From Aquarana catesbeiana (lineage: Eukaryota; Chordata; Amphibia; Anura; Ranidae), in contig NC_133324.1 in the NCBI RefSeq assembly GCF_042186555.1, positions 1,434,081 through 1,498,080 of the forward strand: 64,000 nucleotides of DNA. Reading direction: 5' to 3'. The first letter of the stretch is position 1, and every line of letters begins with the position of its first letter. The position numbers were made by a program, and so were the translations under genes. The notes below the pieces were generated by a model. That model ran no database searches. It saw only the letters and a list, made by a program, of their open reading frames with translations, and had not been told where the DNA came from. Shown piece after piece: positions 20,668 to 30,649 of the stretch.

Positions 20668-21525
20668 CTAGCTCATCATAGTCCACCTGAAACTATTGTC
20701 GGTATCACGTTTGGGCTTAATGGCCAATAGAGATTCCCTATCCATTTTCAAAATACGTGAAAGTTCCCAATCAACATCTGCATAGTTATACCCTTTATAA
20801 AATAATCGAGTTTTAAGCATGTTGGCCTGCTCCTTGAAAATTTCAAAATTGGTACAGTTTCTGCGTAACCGCAAGAATTGACTGCGTGGGACAGACCGGA
20901 GCCAGGACGGGTGGTGACAGCTGTCTATGGGAATAAAACCGTTTCTGTCCGTAGGTTTAAAAAAGGTTTGAAATTCAAAATGGCCATGCACCATGCAGAT
21001 CTCTAAATCCAAAAAATGTATCTTGTCAGTGCTGAAATTGTAAGACAAAGACATACCCCTGTCATTCCTGTTTAATAAATCAAAGAAGGCCTGTAATGAG
21101 TCTGCAGTACCATTCCATAGGAGGAGGATGTTGTTTATGTAACGGGCCCATAGAACCAAGGACGGGTTCTCAAGGGCATAGAAGACATCCTCCTCCCACT
21201 TGGCCATGAACAGGTTGGCGAGACTGGGGGCAAATTTTGCCCCCATGGCCACTCCACGAAGTTGGAGATAGAATTGTTGGTTGAACCAAAAATAACTATG
21301 TGTAGGTGCGAACTGCAATAACTCCATAATAAATTCACTTTGAAAGGAAGCTAGGGTTGGATCTTTCTCTAGAAAGTATTTCACAGCTTCAAAACTCCTT
21401 TCATGTGTTATGTTAGTATAAAGGGAGGCTACATCGGCGGTAGCCAAAATGCAGTCCCCTTGTACATCTAAACCCTCTAATAATCTAATTGTAGATCCAG
21501 TATCCTTTTTTTTATATATATACAT
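20668..21525 (-). pseudogene. Reverse transcriptase of the Penelope-like element
   Basis: Motifs in order are ILATADVASLYTNI (first catalytic aspartate), LRGVAMGAKFAPSLANLFMA, ARYINNILLLW, and IHFLDLEICMVHGHFEFQTF with FKPTDRN. The order and the LAN.F.A..E context are typical of Penelope-like RTs, which are related to telomerase. The active-site box is YINN where YIDD is expected, so both catalytic aspartates are asparagines. The N-terminal part is absent. A TAG closes this segment, and coding-like sequence continues beyond it in the same frame towards the endonuclease. Confidence 0.82.
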
Positions 21526-21634
21526 ATATGTTTAATAATTGATTTTATGGGTTTACTCTCATTATCACTGTTACTTAAGGTCTATACGGGTTTTGATATA
21601 TCACATTTTAGTGCTACACTTTATTATTTTGTTT
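21509..21634 (-). repeat. Inverted terminal block of the Penelope-like element, right
   Basis: Reverse complement of 18648-18770 (TTTAATAATTGATTTTATGG, TCACTGTTACTTAAGGTC, GATATATCACATTTTAG). About 80 bp of extra sequence lies between this block and the right target duplication. Confidence 0.8.
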
Positions 21635-21714
21635 GTGCATTTACCATATATCCAATTTGGTGTTTTAGCAGCTAACGTTGTGAGTAGCACAGAATTATTT
21701 ATTTACACTTTTAT

Positions 21715-21756
21715 TTGTAAGTAGGAAAACCTGTAAAATCATCAGTGTATCAAATA
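21715..21756 (+). mobile_element. Right terminal remnant of the Tc1-like transposon
   Basis: TTGTAAGTAGGAAAACCTG then ATCAGTGTATCAAATA is the reverse complement of the left terminal repeat, without its outermost about 16 bases. It is cut by the DIRS-like element that starts at about 21757. The first 15 bases are the second copy of the Penelope target duplication. Confidence 0.85.
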
Positions 21757-22041
21757 AATGGATTTTTAATATAGCTTACCTGTAAAATTCTTTTCTTGAA
21801 GTACATCACGGGACACAGAGCACCATAATAATGACAAATTTGGTTTTACGCTTACCTTTAGGTGATTGGACACTGGCAACCAATAGTAAGACGGTTTCTC
21901 CCATATAACCCCTCCTATACAGGAAATACCTCAGTTTTGTAGCAAGCAATGACGATCCCAGAAAAGAGGGGAGGGACCTCTGTGTCCCGTGATGTACTCC
22001 AAGAAAAGGATTTTACAGGTAAGCTGTATTAAAAATCCATT
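21757..22041. repeat. Inverted repeat at the DIRS-like terminus
   Basis: The left arm 21757-21820 (AATGGATTTTTAATATAGC to CACGGGACACAGAG) is complementary to 21978-22041 with a few mismatches and a loop of about 157 bp. A direct third copy of CATCACGGGACACAGAGC and ACCATAATAATGAC follows at about 22055-22085. Such split inverted and direct repeats serve circular-intermediate formation in DIRS elements. Confidence 0.85.
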
Positions 22042-22160
22042 TTTCTTTATCGTACATCACGGGACACAGAGCACCATAATAATGACTAATTGGGATGTCC
22101 AAAAGCAATGCACCTAAGGGGGGGGGGAACACCATATCCCCAAGCTCAACGGGCCAGAGA

Positions 22161-22900
22161 CTATAAAGCTACCTGCAACACGCTGTGGCCTTTTTGAGAT
22201 CTCACATCCACCTGGTGAACGTATGAACTGAAGACCAAGCGGCCGCTTTGCAAACCTGAGCCATAGACACCTGTTGGCAGGACAAAAAGGCAGTCAGTTT
22301 TCCGAAAAGAAGCTGACATCTTTAAATAAACTTTGATCACCCTCACCACATCAAGCGAGTGACGTGACCTTTCCTCCCTAGTTTTAGGGTTTGGAAAAAA
22401 GGAAGGTAGAATGATATCCTGATTCAAATGAAATTTGGAAACTACCTTTGGTAAAAAATCCGGACGAGGGCGCATGACCACTCTGTCCTGATGAAGAATC
22501 AAAAAAGGTTCTTTGCAAGAAAGGGTGGCCAATTCTGACACCCTTCTAGCCGAAGTTATAGCCACCAAAAACAACAATTTCCTGGTTAATAGGACAAACG
22601 GAATATGTCCAATAGGTTCAAACGGTTGACACTGTAAGGCTGACAGGACCAAATTTAGGTCCCAGGGACATAAAAGCAGCTTAACCGGTGGCCTTAGGTG
22701 CGTAACTCCCTTAACAAAGGTTCGTACCAAGGAATGGGATGCAATTGGCCTTTGGAAAAATACCGATAAGGCCGAAATCTGTCCTTTAATTGTCCCTAAA
22801 GCCAGCTTCAAGTCTACTCCTGCTTGAAGAAAAGCCAGAACTCTTCCAATTGTATACCTACGAGGGTTCCACTTCCATTCCTCACACTAAGAAATGTATG
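22161..22900 (-). pseudogene. Tyrosine recombinase of the DIRS-like element, catalytic part deleted
   Basis: The open part (22811-22161) shows a recombinase-like N-terminal helical region (TIKGQISALSVFFQRPIAS), the arginine box TSARRVSELATLS and CLFVLPTG. After this the sequence jumps, in another frame, to QVCKAAAWSSVHTFTR and then VDVR. The segment that should hold the His-x-x-Arg box is missing, and the short stretch with the catalytic tyrosine between HTF and VDV also appears lost. The enzyme would integrate a circular DNA; this copy cannot. Family assignment is from memory of DIRS recombinases. Confidence 0.78.
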
Positions 22901-23331
22901 ACTTCTAGACTCTATAATAGATAGCTCTAGAAACTGACTTTCTAGCGTTTATTGGAGTAGACAAGACTGAGCCCATGATACCACGGTCTTTCAATATTCT
23001 GGTCTCAATAGCCATGCAATCAAATTCAGCAACCGTAAAGAAGGATGGAATATGGGTCCTTGAGACAACAGGTCTGGATGGCACAGAAGGACCAATGGGT
23101 CCCCTACTGCCAACTTCACAATCTCCGAGTACCATGATCTCCTGGGCCACGTTGGGGCCACCAAGTTCACTGGCTTTCGTTCCTCCTGTATTCTGCGTAG
23201 TAAGTGCGGCAGAATTTGGATCGGAGGGAAGGCATATATCAGAGAATACTAATCCCAATTAACTACTAAAGCGTCTATCCCGACAGCAAGCGGATCCTTG
23301 GTCCTGGATACAAACCTGTCCAGTTTGGCAT

Positions 23332-24796
23332 TTAATCTGGATGCCTGCAGATCCACATCTGGGGTCCCCCCAGTGTTGACAGATCTGTAGAAAAACTTTG
23401 GGATGCAGGGACCATTCCCCTGGCAACAATTTCTGGTGACTTAGGAAGTCTGCCTGCCAATTGTCCACCCCCAGGAATAAACACTGCCGAAAGAAACGGC
23501 ACTTGCTTTTCTGCCCAAGTCAATATGTAATTCACCTCTCTTTGGGCTGCCCGACTCCTGGTACCTCCCTCGTGGTTGATATATGCCACTACCGTGGAGT
23601 TGTCGGACTGGACTCGGACAGGGAGACACCGTAACCTGGACGTCCAGAAGCGCAGAGCCAGACGAGCTGCCCGAATCTCCAATAGATTGATGGGCAAGGT
23701 CCTTTCTGCCTGGGACCATACGCCTCCTCCAGGACTGCTCCCCAGCCGAGGCGACTGGCGTCTGTAGTTACTACCCTCCAGAGTGCTGGTGGAAAAGATT
23801 TTCCTTTTCTCAAATTGCTGGTTTTTAACCACCAAGAGAGACTCCATTGTACCTGTGGGGATAGAACCATAAGATGATCCAAGGCTTCCAGAATGCTGTT
23901 CTGGAACACCCTGAAGTGGAACTGTGCATATGTAATTGCGTTGAAGGATGACACCATTTTGCCCAGCAACCTCATGCACAGCTGAATAGAAGGCCTTGGT
24001 TATTTTTTCACCTTCTGGACGAGTTCCACTATGGAAACAACCTTCAAGGGGGGTAAAAACACCCTTTCTTGGGCGGTGTCCAAGACCAGACCCAGATATA
24101 CCAAGGCCTGGGTTGGACAAAGGGTTGACTTGTCCACATTTAGAATCCAACCCAGGCATTGTAAAACCCGTTCTTGACACGTTTTGGATCAGGATGGGGC
24201 AAGAGCAATCCCTCAAGAGAAGATCGTCCAGATAACGTACCATGAAGATCTTCTGGGACCTTAGGGACGCCAATACCGGGGCCAGAATCTTTGTGAAAAC
24301 CCTGGGGGCCGTGGCTAGACTGAATGGCAGTGCCACGAATTGAAAATGACGGCCCTCTACTGCGAAATGCAGAAACCGTTGATGTGGACCGAAGATCGGT
24401 ACATGAAGGTATGCGTCCTTGATATCTATGGACGCTAAATAATCTTCTTTTCTCAGAGATTTTATTATTGAATAAACCGACTCCATACAGAAGGACCGGA
24501 CGTTTACAAAAAAGTTGAGAGCCTTGAGGTCCAAAATGGGCCTTACTTCCCCATTTGGTTTCGGCACGGTAAAAAGGTTTGAGTAAAACCCCTTGAATCT
24601 TTCTCCGTGCGGAACCTTGACAATCACCCCCTGCTTCAGCAGATGCTGCAAGGCTAGGAATAGGCATTTCTTTTTCTCTGGATCCGACGGGACCCTTGAG
24701 TACAGAAAATGGCTTGGAGGGATTTCCCGGAATTCTATTCTGTAACCCTGTGTTATAGTGGAAATAACTCATCTGTCTTGGACCAGATCTTCCCAT
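23332..24796 (-). pseudogene. Reverse transcriptase and RNase H of the DIRS-like element
   Basis: A 439-codon open frame (24651-23332) contains GVIVKVPHGERFKGFYSNLF, VRPILDLKALN, LASIDIKDAYLHVPI (first catalytic aspartate), LPFSLATAPRVFTKIL and an intact YLDD box (VRYLDDLLL). The RNase H part shows LLEIRAARLALRFW, VQSDNSTVVAYIN and GGTRSRAAQREV. The start of the domain (24796-24652) is readable only in another frame, and the piece between YLDD and RNase H (about 24185-24000) looks out of register, so indels are present even though the frame stays open. Confidence 0.83.
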
Positions 24797-24850
24797 GTAT
24801 CCAAAAACAGCCGAAGCCTGCCCCCCACCCGTGAGAGCGGGGGCATCCCT

Positions 24851-26225
24851 TCATAAGGTTGACATGGAGTTGGATTTGGCTGGCTTTTGGTTCCAGGGCT
24901 TCCTCTGATCCTGGGGTTTTTTAAAACCTGATGACTGAGGCCATCGATACCGCTTGGGGGAAGAAGACCTAGGTCCCGGAGCATTGGGAATTTTATAAGA
25001 GGGTTGCTTACCTCTCCTTTTAGTAGGGAGAAGGGCACTCTTTCCTCCAGAGATCTTTTGGATATATTTATCCAGATCTTCACCAAACAAGCGTTCTCCA
25101 TGGAATGGAAAAGCTGCAAGTAGCCTCTTGCATGGCGTCTCAGCAGACCAGTTCTTTAGCCACAAAACCCTGCGCATATGTACGGACAGTAACGCAAAAC
25201 GAGACTTTCGCTGAATTGAGTCTTTCAATGCGTCCACTGCAAAACATAAAGCATGAGGAAGCTCCGACAATTCCTCGGAAGGTTCCTCCTGACAAGGCAG
25301 GTTTTTTATTAACCTTTTAAAATGGTCTTTTAGGGATTGACAAATCCCAATAGCTGCAACTGCTGGCTGAACTGCTGCACCAGCCACCGCAAAGGAGGCT
25401 TTTAATAAGGACTCTAGCTTTTTAATGGCCGGATCCTTAAATACCTGGGCATTATCCACTGGGCAGGTTAAACTCTTATTCACTGAAGAAATGGTGATGT
25501 CCACCAAAGGTGTACCCCATCTCTTCCTGAATTTTTCCTCCATAGGATATAAGATAGAAAACCTTTTTGGAGGCAAGAATATCCTGTCAGGATGATCCCA
25601 GTCTGCGTAGATCACCTGCTCCAATAGAGGATGCAAAGGGAACACTTGGGAACCTTGCTCAGGTTGCAAGGATCCCAAAGTAGAACAGGAGAGTCCAGAC
25701 TCCTGAACCGGAGGTAACTTAAAGCCAACTCGTACTCGTACTCAGTCAGAGATTGGATAAACAATTTCTGGGAATGGGAGGCTGAAATTGGCTTCTCCGA
25801 ACCTGAGTCCTCAGCTGAGGATTCTTCAGCCTCTCCTTCTTCCCGGTCTTTTATGGCCACCTCCTCCAAATCCTCTGCGCAAGTCCTGGTGCTCTAGTGA
25901 TTCTCCACTTGGCCCAGGCTCAGGGGAGGGGAGATCTATTACGCTTCTTCCCTCCCTGAGTTACAGAAGCAATCATGCCAGCTATTTTGCCTTCAAGGCC
26001 TGCTAATGCCGATGCCAAATCATCCTTTGTAAGATAAGCCAAGGCAGGAATATTGGTAGTGGCCACTATGCCTGACAAATGCAATGGCTCAGCCAGGCCA
26101 GATGCCGCAGGTCTTTCAGGGGAGACTGAGGCTGCATCAGCATGGGGCTGGTCTCCTGTTTTCAAGGAAGGTACTCTTACCCCTGTGCTTGCCCTGCTCC
26201 CTGTACCTCGTTTTCTGGAAGTCAT
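24851..26225 (-). pseudogene. gag-like ORF1 of the DIRS-like element, in pieces
   Basis: Three overlapping or adjacent frames: 26225-25920 (N-terminal, basic start MTSRKRGTGSR and LTKDDLASALAGLEGKI), 25869-25612 (acidic EEGEAEESSAEDSGSE) and 25678-24851. The last carries a helical core (PAIKKLESLLKASFAVAG, LKDSIQRKSRFALLSV) and a basic tail (KYIQKISGGKSALLPTKRRG). An acidic-to-basic layout ahead of the RT is usual for DIRS ORF1. The ATG at 26225 is a plausible true start. I assign function by position only; I saw no zinc knuckle. Confidence 0.7.
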
Positions 26226-26715
26226 TGCTTACCTACAAGAAAAAAGTACTCCCCACAAGCTGAAACCAGTATTTAACCTATTGCAACTGTGTCCAAAAAC
26301 CTCCAGACTCACGTGCCCAAGTATCGCCCTATGTTGTCCCAGCACACGCCATGAGCTCCAGCTCCTTATAAAGCCTGCCTAGTAGTGGACTGAGTGCTTG
26401 CACGCTCCCGCGCGACCAGCGGCATGCACGGTGCATCTGCCGTGCCCAGACACACACGCCACGCGCGGCGCATCCACGATGCGCACAGCAGCGGCGCATG
26501 CGCACAGCAATGGCGCACACGCCAGGAGCACACACACACAATGGTGGCACGCACGCGGCACATGCGCACACCCGCGCACGCCCTCCATAAGTGCACAGAG
26601 GGAATATATATATATATATATAAAATTCCCAAAGGGAGTACTCACCACCCCAAGCAGCAGGGCCTGTCTTCCCCCATCACGGCGGGTAAAATCCCAATAA
26701 AATATATTTATGTTT
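26226..26715. other. Probable 5' noncoding region of the DIRS-like element
   Basis: No gene. 26400-26590 is unusually rich in alternating purine-pyrimidine (GCGCATGCGCACAGC, CACACACACAC, CGCGCACGCC) and is followed by a (TA)n run at about 26605-26622. Frames through it give low-complexity C/A/H-rich peptides and are not credible genes. Confidence 0.5.
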
Positions 26716-26781
26716 TTGGTTGTAACATGACAAAATGTGTGGAATTTGAAGGGGTATGAATACTTTTTTTAAGGCACTGTA
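26716..26781 (+). mobile_element. Terminal fragment of a second Tc1/mariner-like element
   Basis: GGTTGTAACATGACAAAATG, then GGGGTATGAATACTTTTT and AAGGCACTGTA, match the 3' end I remember for Tc1-like elements. The rest of the element is absent. Confidence 0.6.
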
Positions 26782-27670
26782 TGTAGATGCTGGCATGATA
26801 CTGCGGGGCCTTAGAAAGGAGATTGTACCCTCAAAACATTTACATGATGAGAGATTCTTGTCCAGGTGTCAAGCAGAGTATATTGCTTATATGAGTTATG
26901 GATTATGTATTGATAATTGATGAAGAGAAAGAACAATTAAAGATACGGAAGTGTCGGGGAGTGATGATAAGCTTCAGCAATATGCTTCTAATTGTGAGTT
27001 TGAAAGATGAAACGATCTTCCCAATAGGGAAGTTGAGAGTTAATGGAAGAATATTAATTATGCAAATCGGGTGAAATATGTATAGGGATTTATCGGATAA
27101 GATAAGGATGAGATCTTTGACCTCCCAGAAAAACCAGGAAGGATCAGAAAAACATTCCATAGGAGTAGACATCGCGGTGACTCTACAGATGTTTCTGATG
27201 TACAGCCGTCTACCTCTTCATCATCCCAAAGAAAAGGCCGGGACAACATGGAGCAACAAAGAAGTCAAGAGGTGAGTCCAGCGGTGCCCAATATGAATGG
27301 GATGGATTTCAGATTCAGATACAGAATACTTTAATAATTCAAAAGGGAAATAACTGCGATACGACTGCATTCAACAAGACAACACAAGACCACAATAATG
27401 AACAGAACAAAGCACAATGACACAATACAATGACCAACAACAGCAATTGGTACAAATAAAACAAATTAAAACTATACTCTAATAAAACATCTCTACTATT
27501 AAAATACAACATAGAATAAATAACACAGATAGAGGTGGGAGAGCAGTTCAAGCTGAGCAAAAGTACGGAGCAAACTTTGCCTGTTCGGCAAACACCTGAA
27601 TTTGAAGGTAGCTCACGGGATGTTGGCCCGTCAAGCGCCCCACAAGGCACTGCGCTCTTCACAGTGCATT
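26782..27670. other. Unrecognised stretch with one short open frame
   Basis: Mostly A+T-rich. A plus-strand frame from 27101 to 27334 (no ATG at its start, 77 codons) reads DKDEIFDLPEKPGRIRK, then QPSTSSSSQRKGRDN. The acidic and serine-rich composition is more protein-like than the surrounding frames and could be a fragment of a retroelement protein, but I cannot assign it. Overlapping frames on both strands look like shadows. Confidence 0.35.
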
Positions 27671-27672
27671 CT

Positions 27673-27751
27673 AGGGCTCTAATTGGGTGAAGCCTTGTAC
27701 CTGACCGCTGCTCAGGTGCAAGGTTTCACCAATTAGGATCGTTAGAGCCCT
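27673..27751. repeat. Short hairpin-forming inverted repeat
   Basis: Arm 27673-27704 (AGGGCTCTAATTGGGTGAAG to ACCTGA) pairs with 27712-27751 (TCAGGTGCAAGG to AGAGCCCT) around a 7-base loop; the second arm has an 8-base insertion. It looks like a small foldback element or MITE relic. Confidence 0.65.
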
Positions 27752-28059
27752 GGTTGGACAAAGTAATGATTTCTTTCTCCAATCTCGGCTCAATGCTCAT
27801 AGTCCCATAACATTACATAACATTTAGTGCTGTATACCTTTTTTTTTTTTTTGGTTCTACATTTTTTTTGTTTTTTTTTAATTGTCCCCTGCCTGTTAAA
27901 TTGTCAGAAGCAGTTTTTCTGACTGCGACATGGTGTTCTCCTTTTCTAATTTTTTAAATAGTTTTTACATTTCAATCAGCGTCAGTCCTCAATTTAAAGT
28001 GCACCAAACACCACTTTTCTTTAAATAAAGTGCATCCAATCACACATGGAGGGGGGCTG
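27752..28059. other. Noncoding stretch, no gene seen
   Basis: About 300 bp including T-rich runs at 27839-27880. No coding or repeat match was noticed apart from low complexity. Confidence 0.5.
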
Positions 28060-30440
28060 GAGGAACAACGTTATAGTTATGGAAAAGCTCAGTTATGGGG
28101 ATTGAGGATCTTGTTTGGGGGGATATAGGAGCTTAATTATGAGGGATGGAGAACCTCAGTTATGTGAATGAAGGAGCTCAGTTGTGATGGATGGAGGAGC
28201 TCAGTTATGAGAGATGGAGGACCATAGTTATGAAGGATGGAGGTCCTCAGTTATGGGGATGGAAGAGCTCAATTATGAGGGATTAAGGACCCCAGTTATG
28301 GGGGATGAAGGAGCTCAGTTATGGGTGATTAAAGAGCTCAGTTATGGGGGATGGATGACCTTGGTTATGAGAGATGGAGGACCTCAGTTATGGGGGATTG
28401 AGGAGCTCAGTTATTGGAATGGAGGACCTCAGTTTTGGGGGGAAGAGGACCTCAGTTATGGGGGATGGAAGAGCTCAGGTATGAGGGATGGAGGACCTCA
28501 GTTATGGAAGATGGAGGACCTCAGTTATGCAGGATGTAGAACCCCAGTTATGAGGGATGGAGGAGCTCAATTATGGGTGATGGAGGAGCTCAGTTATGGG
28601 TGATGGAGGAGCTCAGTTATGAGGGATGGAGGACACCAGTTATGAGGGATGGGGGACCTCAGTAATGGGAGATGAAGATTCTCAGTTATGAGGGATGGGG
28701 GACAACAGTTATTGGGGATGGAAAAGCTCAGTTATGGGGGCTGTAGGAGCTTAGTAATGGGAGATGGAGGACGACCTCAGTTATGGGTCTGGAGGAGCTC
28801 AGTTATGAGGGATGGAGGAGCTCAGTTGTGAAGGATGGAGGAGCTCAGTTATGAAGGATGGAGGAGCTCAGTTATGAAGGATGGAGGAGCTCAGTTATGG
28901 GGAATGGAAGAGTTCAGTTGTGGGGAATAAGGAGCTTAGTTATGGAGGATGGAGGACTCGAGTTATGGGAGACTGAGGAGCTTAGTTATGAGAGATGGAG
29001 GACCTCAGTTATGGGGGATGGAGGAACTGAGTTATGGGAGACTTAGGAGCTTAGTTATGGAGGAGCTCAGTTATGGGGAATGGAGGAGCTCAGTTATGAT
29101 GGATGGAGGACCTCAGTTATGGGGGCTAGAGGACCTCAGTTATGGGAGTTGGGGATGCTTAGTTATGGGGGGTGGATGACCTCAGTTATGGGAGTTGGGG
29201 ATGCTAAGTTATGGGGATGGAGGACCTCAGTTATAGGAGATGGATGAGCTCAGTTATAGAGGACCTCAGTTATATGAAATAGAGGGGCTTAGTTATGGGG
29301 GCTGGGAGAGCTCAGTTATGGGGGATGGAGGACCTCAGTTATGGGGGATGGAGGAGCTCAGTTATGGGGGGTGGAGGAGCTAAGTTATGGGGACTGCAGG
29401 AGCTCAGTTATGTGGATTGAGAAGTTAAGTTATGGGGAATGGAAGACATCAGTTATGGGGGATATAGGAGCCCAATTATGATGGACGGATGACCTCAGTT
29501 ATGGGGGATAGGTTAGCTCAGTTATAGGGCATGGAAGAGCTCAGTTATGGGGGATGGAGGAGCTCAGTTATGTGGCTGGAGGAGCTCGGTTATGGGGGAT
29601 AGTGGAGCTCAGTTATGGGGGATGGAGGACCTCAGTTATGGGGGATGGAGGAGCTCAGTTATGGGGGATGGAGGAGCTCAGTTATGGGGGACGGAGGAGC
29701 TCAGTTATGGGGGACAGAGGAGCTCAGTTACGGGGGACGGAGGAGCTCAGTTATGGGAGATGGAGGAGCTCAGTTATGGGGGAGAGAGGAGCTCAGTTAT
29801 GGGGGATGGAGGAGCTCAGTTATGGGGGAGGCAGGAGCTCAGTTATGGGGGATGGAGGAGCTCAGTTATGGGGGATGGAGGAGCTCAGTTATGGGGGATG
29901 GAGGAGCTCAGTTATAAGGGATGGAGGAACTTAGTTATCGGGGCTAGAGGATCTCAGTTATGGGAGTTGGAGGAGCTTAGTTATGAGGGATGGAGGACCT
30001 CAGCTATGGGAGATGGATGAGTTCAGTTATGGGGGATGGAGGACCTCAGTTATGGGGGATGGAGGACCTCAGCTATGGGAGATGGATGAGCTCAGTTATT
30101 GGGGATGGAGGACCTCAGTTATGGGGGACGGAGGAGCTCAGTTATGGGAGATGGAGGAGCTCAGTTATGGGGGATGGAGGAGCTCAGTTATAAGGGATGG
30201 AGGAACTTAGTTATCGGGGCTAGAGAAGCTCAGTTATGGGAGTTGGAGGAGCTTAGTTATGGGGGATGGAGGACCTCAGCTATGGGAGATGGATGAGCTC
30301 AGTTATGGGGGATGGAGGAGCTCAGTTATGGGGGATGGAGGAGCTCAGTTATGGGGGATGGAGGACCTCAGTTATGGGGGACGGAGGAGCTCAGTTACAG
30401 GGGACAGAGAAGCTCAGTTATGGGAGATGGATGAGCTCAG
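28060..30440 (+). repeat. 23-bp minisatellite, GAGGAGCTCAGTTATGGGGGATG
   Basis: About 100 units with core GAGCTCAGTTATGGGGG and GATGGAG, including a SacI-type GAGCTC in most. Units are diverged at the left (28060-29500) and much more uniform at 29590-30420. There a block 29929-30010 is repeated at 30203-30285 (ATAAGGGATGGAGGAAC, then TTATCGGGGCTAGAG). A 23-bp unit rotates through all frames, which gives periodic peptides with MEELSYG and SSVMGDGGAQLW; these are not genes. Confidence 0.95.
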
Positions 30441-30450
30441 TTATGAGGGG

Positions 30451-30640
30451 TGCACCGTGCACCCATCCCCAGCCACAGAGAGCACCGTGCACTCGTCCAC
30501 AGCCACAGAGAGCACCGCGCACCCGTCCACAGCTACAGAGAGCACCGTGCACCCGTCCCCAGCCACAGATAGCACCGCGCACCCGCCCTCAGCCACAGAG
30601 AGCACCCTGTACCCATCTCCAGCCACAGATAGCACCGGCC
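30451..30640 (+). repeat. 30-bp minisatellite, AGCACCGTGCACCCG type
   Basis: About six units of AGCACCGTGCACCCGTCC and CCAGCCACAGAG directly following the 23-bp array. Because 30 is a multiple of three, all frames are periodic. The array ends where the LINE C-terminal coding begins (minus strand). Confidence 0.9.
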
Positions 30641-30649
30641 CGAATCCCA

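Larger units (their letters stand above)
18645..21714 (-). mobile_element. Penelope-like element inserted in the Tc1-like terminus
   Basis: About 3.07 kb flanked by a 15-bp duplication. The minus strand encodes a Penelope-type reverse transcriptase followed by a GIY-YIG endonuclease. Inverted copies of a sequence of about 120 bp lie near both ends (18648-18770 and 21509-21634), as often seen for the terminal repeats of Penelope-like elements. A solo LTR sits in the 3' part. The coding region begins at the edge of the right inverted copy, so the N-terminal part of the protein is missing; 5' truncation is usual for this class. Confidence 0.8.
21757..26640 (-). mobile_element. DIRS-like tyrosine-recombinase retrotransposon, degraded
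   Basis: Minus-strand order is gag-like frame, reverse transcriptase with RNase H, tyrosine recombinase, then terminal repeats. This is the DIRS1 arrangement, which uses a tyrosine recombinase instead of a DDE integrase and leaves no target duplication. The low-coordinate end holds an inverted repeat of 64 bp arms and a further direct copy. The opposite end is not clearly delimited; I place it before the Tc1-like fragment at 26716. Confidence 0.85.

Noticed and set aside
24140..24796. 218-codon minus-strand frame overlapping the DIRS-like RT
   Set aside because: It runs in another register of the same RT coding sequence; the RT motifs are in the neighbouring frame.
26394..26759. C/A/H-rich frames over the alternating purine-pyrimidine region
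   Set aside because: Low-complexity by-products of CA/GCGC runs in a probable retroelement leader.
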